This document shows positions 1 through 4,505 of a stretch of 5,485 bases of DNA, one piece after another. Each line of letters opens with the position of its first letter. The first letter of the stretch is position 1. A model generated the notes under the pieces. The model was given only the letters and a program-made list of their open reading frames with translations, did no database searches and had not been told where the DNA came from. This DNA is from an uncultured Clostridia bacterium. GTDB lineage: Bacteria > Bacillota > Clostridia > Oscillospirales > Acutalibacteraceae. Made by a program: the position numbers and the translations under genes. The stretch covers positions 1-5,485 of the forward strand of contig CAMBNE010000098.1 of NCBI GenBank assembly GCA_945868935.1, in the 5' to 3' direction.

Positions 1-60
1 GTTGTATTCTGGGTTATGTTTTTCCGTTATCCGAAAATGGTAAAAGCAGGAGCTGATTAA
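1..60 (+). CDS. C-terminal tail of a probable membrane protein (5' end outside window)
   Basis: Frame 1 is open from the window edge to a TAA at 58-60 and encodes 19 residues, VVFWVMFFRYPKMVKAGAD. The hydrophobic aromatic run followed by a short basic tail looks like the end of a last transmembrane helix and a cytoplasmic C-terminus, as in many transporters. The other two forward frames stop at 41-43 and 54-56, so frame 1 is not proven by openness alone. The main support is that its stop lies about 20 nt before a strong intrinsic terminator. The family cannot be identified from so few residues. Confidence 0.5.
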   Translation, partial: VVFWVMFFRYPKMVKAGAD

Positions 61-81
61 AATTATATTACAGAAAATATT

Positions 82-115
82 TGGCACAGTGATAATTCGC
101 TGTGCTGCTTTTTTT
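82..115 (+). terminator. Intrinsic terminator of the upstream gene
   Basis: A hairpin pairs 84-92 with 97-105 (GCACAGTGA against TTCGCTGTGC, with one G-U pair and a TAAT loop). It is followed after TGC by seven T residues at 109-115. It sits about 20 nt after the stop at 60 and separates the upstream gene from the regulatory region to its right. Confidence 0.85.
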
Positions 116-214
116 GGAAAAAACTTGGCTATATCACAAAAGCTTACTGTTATACTAAAATCTAAAGCAACTACTTTTTCAGCATTTTTATTTATAAACG
201 GTTAAATAAAATAC

Positions 215-243
215 TTGACAAGATAAAAATACAGTGCTATAAT
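215..243 (+). promoter_or_regulatory. Consensus sigma-A promoter with extended -10
   Basis: The -35 box TTGACA (215-220) and the -10 box TATAAT (238-243) are both perfect matches, separated by an optimal 17 bp. A TGC directly before the -10 (235-237) adds the extended -10 motif. Transcription should start near 249-251, inside the inverted repeat at 247-280. A promoter this strong normally needs a repressor, which fits the operator directly on its start site. No protein gene starts within 300 nt downstream. Confidence 0.92.
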
Positions 244-246
244 GCA

Positions 247-280
247 GTTAGTTAATTAGACAATTAACTAATTAACTAAC
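247..280. promoter_or_regulatory. MarR-like inverted-repeat operator on the start site
   Basis: GTTAGTTAATTAG (247-259) is the exact reverse complement of CTAATTAACTAAC (268-280), giving a perfect 13-bp inverted repeat with an 8-bp spacer. A second, nested symmetry pairs 248-257 with 262-271 around AGAC. The half-site AATTAACT occurs twice in tandem (262-269 and 270-277) and once inverted (250-257), so there is room for more than one dimer. AT-rich TTAGTTAATT-type palindromes over a start site are typical of MarR-family regulators in Bacillota that control efflux ABC operons. The cognate repressor is not in this window. Assignment to MarR is inference from motif style. Confidence 0.72.
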
Positions 281-311
281 TATCAAAGAATTATAATTCT
301 TAACGTATGGT

Positions 312-450
312 AAGCTAAGACTGACACTGCCATACTAAATATTCTTTCTACGTTGAAAAGCGGTATTTGAACGCAGGCAAAATTGCCGCCAAGTTAAATT
401 GACAAAGCCGTCAATCAGCAATAACCAAGCGTTTTAAAACAAGCTAAGAC
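312..450 (+). repeat. Direct repeat AAGCTAAGAC, two copies
   Basis: The 10-mer AAGCTAAGAC occurs at 312-321 and again at 441-450, 129 bp apart, within the gene-free leader. The first copy lies in the loop of the GTATGG/CCATAC hairpin, and the second leads into the CACCG/CGGTG hairpin. It could mark a duplication or a recombination scar, or be chance in AT-rich DNA. Confidence 0.4.
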
Positions 451-477
451 ACCGTCTGTTTGCGGTGATTTTGTCTT
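446..477 (+). terminator. Terminator-like hairpin in the leader
   Basis: CACCG (450-454) pairs with CGGTG (463-467) around an 8-nt loop and is followed by ATTTTGTCTT. Outer AAGAC (446-450) can alternatively pair with GTCTT (473-477). The U run is interrupted, so it is weaker than the terminators at 82-115 and 2874-2910. It would end or attenuate transcription from the promoter at 215-243 before the TetR gene. Confidence 0.4.
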
Positions 478-524
478 ACAAGTCTTATATTTTGATATTT
501 TTTCAAAACAGGTCTTCTCAAAAA

Positions 525-567
525 CGGTCAACGGTGTATAATTATACTTGACCGATTTGGTCAACGG
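525..567 (+). promoter_or_regulatory. TetR-operon promoter with TTGACC/GGTCAA operators
   Basis: A -10 box TATAAT lies at 537-542, within the perfect palindrome GTATAATTATAC (536-547). No good -35 is visible at 513-519. Three operator half-sites surround it: GGTCAA (526-531), TTGACC (548-553) and GGTCAA (559-564). The last two form a 17-bp near-palindrome (548-564) covering the expected start site. The 9-mer GGTCAACGG occurs at both 526-534 and 559-567, the second copy running into the ribosome binding site GGAGG (566-570). This is the layout expected for autorepression by the TetR protein encoded directly downstream, although binding is inferred. Confidence 0.75.
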
Positions 568-575
568 AGGAAAAT

Positions 576-1196
576 ATGAACGAAAAATTTTTTGCTCTTC
601 CAAAAGAAAAGCAGAATACAATCATCAATGCAGGTTATCGTGTCTTTTCGCAGAATTCCTACAAGAAAAGTCCGATGAGTGAAATAGCCGGCGAGGCAGG
701 AATCAGTAAATCGCTGTTGTTTCACTATTTTCACAACAAGAAAGAGCTTTACCTGTTTTTGTGGGATAACTGCGCAAAGCTCACAATAAAGTATCTTACC
801 GAATACAAATGCTATGAACAAAAGGATTTGTTTGAGATGATGTATCGTGGAATGAAGGCAAAAATACGCATTATGAATCAGTACCCGAATATGGGCAGTT
901 TTGTAATAAAAGCATTTTACGAGCGTGATGCTGAAATAAGCTCCGCAATTCAGGATAGTTTCAAAAGCTATAAGGCTTTAAAGGCAGATAAGATACTTGA
1001 AAGTATTGATACAACGCAGTTTGCAGAGGGGATTGACGTTAAAATGATGTACCGTGAAATGTATCTTGCTTCGGAAGGCTATCTTTGGGAGATGCAGCGA
1101 AACGGTGCTGTTGACGTTGAAAAAATGGAAAAGGATTTTACCGAAATGCTTAATTTCTGGAAGAAACTCTATTTGAGAAAAGAGGTAGAAAAATGA
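576..1196 (+). CDS. TetR/AcrR-family transcriptional repressor
   Basis: This 206-residue protein has the usual TetR length and layout. The N-terminal DNA-binding domain covers about residues 9-58: helix 1 is followed by a helix-turn-helix around 33-53 (MSEIAGEAGISKSLLFHYF), and then NKKELY, the typical end of a TetR_N domain. The rest is an all-helical ligand-binding and dimerisation domain with no recognisable ligand signature. The ATG at 576 is preceded by GGAGG at 566-570. Its stop overlaps the start of the ABC ATPase as ATGA, so it is co-transcribed and probably translationally coupled with the exporter. It most likely represses its own operon through the TTGACC/GGTCAA sites just upstream and is released by a substrate of the exporter. 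The family is certain, the inducer unknown. Confidence 0.95.
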   Translation: MNEKFFALPKEKQNTIINAGYRVFSQNSYKKSPMSEIAGEAGISKSLLFHYFHNKKELYLFLWDNCAKLTIKYLTEYKCYEQKDLFEMMYRGMKAKIRIMNQYPNMGSFVIKAFYERDAEISSAIQDSFKSYKALKADKILESIDTTQFAEGIDVKMMYREMYLASEGYLWEMQRNGAVDVEKMEKDFTEMLNFWKKLYLRKEVEK

Positions 1197-2071
1197 ACGT
1201 AATTGAAACAAAAGGACTAACAAAATATTACGGAAAATCAAGAGGAATCATTGATTTGAATTTGACTGTTGCCGAGGGTGAATTTTTCGGCTTTATCGGT
1301 CCGAACGGCGCAGGAAAAAGCACGACAATCCGCACACTACTGGGACTGATTAAAAAAAGCGGCGGAAGTGCTGAAATTTTCGGAAAGAGTATTGAAACAA
1401 GCAAAAAAGAAATTCTAGCAGATGTCGGTTATCTTCCGGCTGAGGCTCATTTATAATCGGGAATGAAAGTAAAGGACGTTATTAAGCTGTCGGCTGATTT
1501 AAGGAAAAAGGATTGCAGAAAAGAAGCTAAAGAGCTTTGCGAAAGACTCGGACTTGACACTGAAAAAAGGGTAGAGGAGCTGTCGTTCGGCAACCGCAAA
1601 AAGGTAGCAATAGTATGCGCACTCCAGCATAAGCCTCGTCTTTGTGTTCTTGACGAGCCTACGGGAGGACTTGACCCTCTGATGCAAAGAGAGTTTTTCA
1701 CAATTCTCAAGGAGCGCAATGCAGAGGGGGCAACAATTTTCCTGTCCTCACACATTCTCTCCGAAATTCAGAGGAACTGCACAAGGGCGGCAATTGTAAG
1801 AGAGGGAAGGCTGATTGCCTGCGACAGCGTAGACTCTCTTTCAAAGACGAACGCAAAGCGGATACATATTGAGGGTAATGCTGATATTTCAGCCTTGAAA
1901 AACGTGCGTGACGTTCAAAAGACAGATAACGGCATAAGCTTTCTTTTCAGCGGCGATATTAACGAGTTTTTACAGTTCATCTCAAAATTCAGAATCAACG
2001 ATTTATCAATCTCCGAACCCGACCTTGAAGAAATCTTTATGCACTATTATCTTGACGGAGGTGACCGATAA
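1193..2071 (+). pseudogene. ABC exporter ATPase interrupted by an in-frame TAA
   Basis: The frame from ATG 1193 to TAA 2069-2071 spans 292 codons, a normal length for a DrrA/CcmA-type ATPase of ABC-2 exporters. Codon 88 (1454-1456) is TAA. Both sides are in the same frame and align as one protein. Codons 1-87 carry Walker A GPNGAGKST (36-44). Codons after the stop carry the signature region LSFGN (130-134), Walker B LCVLDEP (150-156, D154/E155), the D-loop GGLD (158-161) and the switch histidine H187 (LSSH). Related proteins read LPxE..(F/L)YSGMKVKD here, so the lost codon was probably TAT or TAC for Tyr, one substitution from TAA. ATG 1463 could restart translation, but no ribosome binding site lies at proper spacing, and that product would lack Walker A. 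The start overlaps the TetR stop by 4 nt and is served by AGAGG (1181-1185). A recent nonsense mutation or a sequencing error is likely; readthrough is less so. Confidence 0.88.
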
Positions 2072-2856
2072 TGACAGTAATAAGACATGAATTAAAGCAG
2101 AGTCGAATCAGCCTGATAATCTGGACGGTTGCAATAGGCTTTCTGCTTGCGGTTTGCATATTTATGTTCCCCGAAATGAAGGGAGAAATGAACGAAGTAA
2201 GCGAAGTATTTTCGTCTATGGGAAGCTTTACGCAGGCTTTCGGAATGGATAAGGTAAACTTCGGAACTCTGCTCGGCTTTTATGCAGTTGAGTGCGGAAA
2301 TATCCTCGGACTCGGCGGAGCGTTTTTTGCGTCACTTTGTGCAATATCAGTGCTTTCAAAGGAAGAAAAGGAGCGAACGGCTGAATTTTTGCTCACTCAC
2401 CCCGTAAGCAGAGTGCGTGTTGTGGCAGAAAAATTAATTTCCGTTATATTGCAGATATTAATACTGAATGTTGTTGTCTATGTAACTGCCGTTTCGTCAA
2501 TTGCACTTATCGGCGAAGCAGTGCCTTGGCAGGAAATAACGCTTATGCACACTGCGTATCTTATTTTACAGCTTGAGCTTGCAGGAATCTGCTTTGGAGT
2601 TTCTGCTTTTCTGCGCAGAGGAAGTATCGGAACAGGACTCGGAATTGCCGTAATGATGTACTTTTTGAATATCATAGCAAACCTTACCGAAAGTGCAGAG
2701 TTTCTTAAATACATAACTCCGTTCGGCTATGCAGACGGAGCTGAAATTGTCAGAAACGTAAGCCTTGATATGAATATGATAGCAATAGGAATTTTGTTTG
2801 CATTAATCGGAATATCGGCAGGATTTATAAAGTATTGCAGAAAAGACATTTCATAA
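2071..2856 (+). CDS. ABC-2 type exporter permease
   Basis: This 261-residue integral membrane protein is the transmembrane partner of the adjacent ATPase. Hydrophobic segments suggest six helices, at about 13-33, 75-95, 122-147, 158-180, 185-204 and 236-254. Between the second and third lies a charged cytoplasmic stretch, SKEEKERTAEFLLTHPVSR (96-114), typical of ABC-2 permeases and likely to contact the ATPase. The ATG overlaps the ATPase stop by one base (TAATG) and is preceded by the strong ribosome binding site GGAGGTGA (2057-2064), so it may still be translated although the ATPase is broken. The reading frame is intact. The substrate is unknown; such TetR-linked pairs usually export drugs, bacteriocin-like peptides or lipid-like compounds. 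With no ATPase in cis it is probably idle unless another ATPase substitutes. Confidence 0.9.
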   Translation: MTVIRHELKQSRISLIIWTVAIGFLLAVCIFMFPEMKGEMNEVSEVFSSMGSFTQAFGMDKVNFGTLLGFYAVECGNILGLGGAFFASLCAISVLSKEEKERTAEFLLTHPVSRVRVVAEKLISVILQILILNVVVYVTAVSSIALIGEAVPWQEITLMHTAYLILQLELAGICFGVSAFLRRGSIGTGLGIAVMMYFLNIIANLTESAEFLKYITPFGYADGAEIVRNVSLDMNMIAIGILFALIGISAGFIKYCRKDIS

Positions 2857-2873
2857 AATCTGATAAATTTATT

Positions 2874-2910
2874 AACCGCCCATGAAGAAAAATACTTCGT
2901 GAGCGGTTTT
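2874..2910 (+). terminator. Intrinsic terminator of the TetR-ABC operon
   Basis: AACCGC (2874-2879) pairs with GCGGTT (2903-2908), and after one C-A mismatch CATGAAG (2881-2887) pairs with CTTCGTG (2895-2901), leaving a 7-nt A-rich loop. TTTT at 2907-2910 and GTCTGTTT follow. It starts 18 nt after the permease stop. Being 8 nt beyond the stop of the converging HAD gene, it may also stop minus-strand transcripts, though the sequence beyond it on that strand (AATAAATTT) is a poorer U tract. Confidence 0.88.
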
Positions 2911-2917
2911 GTCTGTT

Positions 2918-3487
2918 TCAATTTTTATTTGTTTTCCATTCCGTAATTTTGTTACCGTTTACAAGAAAGGCTTTTTTCGAAATCTCAGCCATAGGCGTGT
3001 CGCTCAGGCTGTCGGAATAAAATTCGTCAATTTCTCCGTCTTTGAATTCCTCGTAAAATCTCCTCACCTTTTCTTTGCCGTGACAGTTCACTCCGCTGTA
3101 TTTTCCGCTTTTGCTGTCAACCTTTGAGGCGATAAGGTGCTTTATACCGAGCTTTCTGCAAATCGGAGCAAGCAGAAATTCGGGTGAAGCCGAAATAATC
3201 GCATCGTCACTCTTTTTCTGTTTTATGTAAAACTCCTTGATTTTACCGCAGTTTTTGTACCAGAATTCTGCAACGTCCTTTTCAGCGTTGCACTTCGTAA
3301 GAAAGCGGTACATTTTTTCTTTAAATTCGGTTTTCGTACCTTTTTTAAAAACATAAAACCTGCAAAAAGCGCATAAAAGCGACGGTGCAAGAAGAATAAT
3401 ATTCTTGTGCTTTTTCAGACAGAACAGGTAAAAATCAGCCGTAGAGTCACCGTCATAAATTGTTTTGTCAAAATCATAAGCGTTCAT
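2918..3487 (-). CDS. HAD-IB family phosphatase (SerB-like fold)
   Basis: This 189-residue cytoplasmic hydrolase has the four HAD motifs in order. Motif I is DFDKT (5-9; nucleophile D5, acid/base D7). Motif II is S99 in ISAS. Motif III is K138 in HGKEKVRRF. Motif IV is DSLSD (159-163), which holds Mg2+. An insertion between motifs I and II (about 17-92), rich in Lys, Phe and Tyr, is the helical cap expected of subfamily IB. The fold is that of phosphoserine phosphatase, but the sequence is closer to the small uncharacterised HAD proteins common in Clostridia than to SerB, so the substrate is left open. ATG at 3485-3487 is supported by AAGGAA (3496-3501, minus strand). It is transcribed alone, divergently from the RpiR-family gene and convergently with the ABC operon. 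Confidence 0.9.
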   Translation of the reverse strand: MNAYDFDKTIYDGDSTADFYLFCLKKHKNIILLAPSLLCAFCRFYVFKKGTKTEFKEKMYRFLTKCNAEKDVAEFWYKNCGKIKEFYIKQKKSDDAIISASPEFLLAPICRKLGIKHLIASKVDSKSGKYSGVNCHGKEKVRRFYEEFKDGEIDEFYSDSLSDTPMAEISKKAFLVNGNKITEWKTNKN

Positions 3488-3526
3488 AATCTGTATTCCT
3501 TGATAATCTTGTAAAATATAAATTAA

Positions 3527-3555
3527 ATTATAGTTGTTATTATTGAATTTTGCAA
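3527..3555 (-). promoter_or_regulatory. Promoter of the HAD phosphatase gene
   Basis: On the minus strand, TTGCAA (3550-3555) and TATAAT (3527-3532) are separated by exactly 17 bp. The start site should fall near 3520, giving a leader of about 30 nt to the ATG. Its -35 box lies inside the spacer of the opposing promoter. Confidence 0.8.
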
Positions 3556-3571
3556 GTCTTTATGTTAAAAT
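3543..3571 (+). promoter_or_regulatory. Promoter of the RpiR-family gene
   Basis: TTGAAT (3543-3548) and TAAAAT (3566-3571) are 17 bp apart, with an extended -10 TGT at 3563-3565. Transcription should start near 3578. That rules out translation starts at 3534 or 3570 and supports ATG 3612. Confidence 0.75.
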
Positions 3572-3596
3572 GAAAAAGTATGGAATATACAATTAC

Positions 3597-3602
3597 AAGG
3601 AG
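3597..3602 (+). promoter_or_regulatory. Ribosome binding site that fixes the RpiR start
   Basis: AAGGAG lies 9 nt before ATG 3612. The open frame extends upstream to a TTG at 3534 and an ATG at 3570, but neither has a ribosome binding site and both precede the predicted start of transcription. Confidence 0.85.
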
Positions 3603-3611
3603 TATCATAAA

Positions 3612-4505
3612 ATGATAACGCATTTGCTTACAAGAATTGATTTGATGATGAATTCCTTTTCAAAAGGTCAGAAAAGGATTGCTTTATATATTGAAGAACA
3701 TTACGATAAGGCGGCTTTTATGACTGCCTCTAAGCTCGGTGAAACAGTCGGAGTTTCCGAGAGTACGGTTGTCCGTTTTGCCTCCGAGCTTGGCTACGAC
3801 GGCTACCCTAAGCTTCAGAAGGCTATGCAGGAGATGATAAGAAACAAGCTCACCTCCGTTCAGCGAATTGAAGTAACCTCAGGACGTATCGGCAACGACA
3901 ACGTGCTTGACAGCGTTCTGAATCAGGATATTGAAAAAATCAGAAGAACAATTGAAGAAACCTCTCACGAGGATTTCAACCGTGCCGTTGAAGAAATCTG
4001 CAAGGCTGAGCGTATCTATATTTTCGGTGTGCGCTCAACTGCCGCAATTGCAAGCTTTCTTGCATACTATTTTGAGCTTATCTTTGATAATGTGCGTGTA
4101 ATAAATACCACAAGCTCTACTACTACATACGAGCATATTTTCAGAATAACCGATAAGGACGTTATGATTGGAATTTCATTTCCTCGCTACAGCGCAATGG
4201 CTGTTGAGGCTATGGACTTTGCCCGTTCAAGGGGAGCACACGCCGTTGCAATTACCGACAGTATGGCTTCTCCTCTGGTGCAGTCGGCTGACTCGGTGCT
4301 TATTGCAAGAAGTGATATGGCGTCAATCGTCGATTCTCTCGTTGCACCGCTGAGCCTTATCAATGCTTTAATTGTTGCAACCGTTCTTAAGAAAAAGGAC
4401 GAGGTTTCCGATACCTTCCGTGAGCTTGAAAGAGTGTGGAACAAAGAGGGCGTTTACACCAACCACGATGACGAACAGGACAGTAAATCAGAAAATGCTA
4501 AGTAA
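3612..4505 (+). CDS. MurR/RpiR-family transcriptional regulator
   Basis: This 297-residue regulator, counted from ATG 3612, has two domains. The N-terminal HTH_6 domain (about residues 1-77) shows SKGQKRIALYIEEHYDKA and the recognition region LGETVGVSESTVVRFASELGYDGYPKLQKAM, the hallmark RpiR sequence. A C-terminal SIS domain (about 120-255) has the phosphosugar-binding style of FGVRSTAAIASFLAYYF and IGISFPRYSAMAVEAMDFARSRGAHAVAITD. Family members sense sugar phosphates such as ribose-5-P, N-acetylmuramate-6-P or glucosamine-6-P and control sugar catabolism. No sugar-use gene lies beside it here, so its target is unknown. The acidic, polar C-terminal tail (DDEQDSKSENAK) overlaps the next gene by 11 nt. 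Confidence 0.94.
   Translation: MITHLLTRIDLMMNSFSKGQKRIALYIEEHYDKAAFMTASKLGETVGVSESTVVRFASELGYDGYPKLQKAMQEMIRNKLTSVQRIEVTSGRIGNDNVLDSVLNQDIEKIRRTIEETSHEDFNRAVEEICKAERIYIFGVRSTAAIASFLAYYFELIFDNVRVINTTSSTTTYEHIFRITDKDVMIGISFPRYSAMAVEAMDFARSRGAHAVAITDSMASPLVQSADSVLIARSDMASIVDSLVAPLSLINALIVATVLKKKDEVSDTFRELERVWNKEGVYTNHDDEQDSKSENAK

Larger units (their letters stand above)
249..477 (+). ncRNA. Candidate orphan non-coding transcript of about 230 nt
   Basis: This is the predicted transcript from the promoter at 215-243 to the terminator-like hairpin at 446-477. It contains no usable ORF but several possible stems: AAGAA/TTCTT (286-290 with 297-301), GTATGG/CCATAC (305-310 with 330-335), GGCAA/TTGCC (376-380 with 383-387), ATTGAC/GTCAAT (398-403 with 410-415) and CACCG/CGGTG (450-454 with 463-467). 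It matches no RNA family I recognise. It could equally be a long 5' leader of the downstream operon or the remnant of a deleted gene. Confidence 0.3.
116..575. other. Gene-free regulatory region upstream of the tetR-type operon
   Basis: With the terminator before it, more than 500 nt lack a credible protein gene. The first part, 116-214, is plain AT-rich sequence with nothing convincing. From 215 on it holds a consensus promoter, a MarR-like operator, a run of short hairpins, a terminator-like hairpin at 446-477 and then the promoter/operator of the TetR gene. The only forward ATG between 281 and 575 (at 307) gives a three-codon ORF. All frames are closed by frequent stops. Confidence 0.75.

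Noticed and set aside
148..156. TGTTATACT as another extended -10 promoter
   Set aside because: No -35 lies at acceptable spacing; TTGGCT at 125-130 is 20 bp away. The consensus promoter at 215-243 is far better.
541..546. Minus-strand TATAAT in the GTATAATTATAC palindrome as a divergent promoter
   Set aside because: The matching -35 position (564-569 read on the minus strand) is CTCCGT, and no minus-strand gene lies to the left.
415..621. Minus-strand 68-residue ORF
   Set aside because: It runs antisense through the TetR promoter, operator and start codon, shows no recognisable domain and has biased composition typical of AT-rich non-coding DNA.
1454..1456. Stop-codon recoding or an alternative genetic code
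   Set aside because: TAA ends other genes in the window normally (60, 2856, 4505), and no recoding element is apparent. TAA is not used for selenocysteine or pyrrolysine.
1463..2071. Independent gene starting at ATG 1463
   Set aside because: It is in frame with the 5' part, carries only the second half of an ABC ATPase, lacks Walker A and has no suitably spaced ribosome binding site. It is the 3' half of the interrupted gene.
2909..3127. Plus-strand 72-residue ORF after the terminator
   Set aside because: It is the antisense shadow of the HAD phosphatase, whose four motifs prove the minus strand is coding.
3534..3611. N-terminal extension of the RpiR regulator from TTG 3534 (or ATG 3570)
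   Set aside because: No ribosome binding site precedes either codon, the stretch overlaps both promoters, and the predicted transcript begins near 3578. ATG 3612 has AAGGAG 9 nt before it, and the HTH domain starts directly after.
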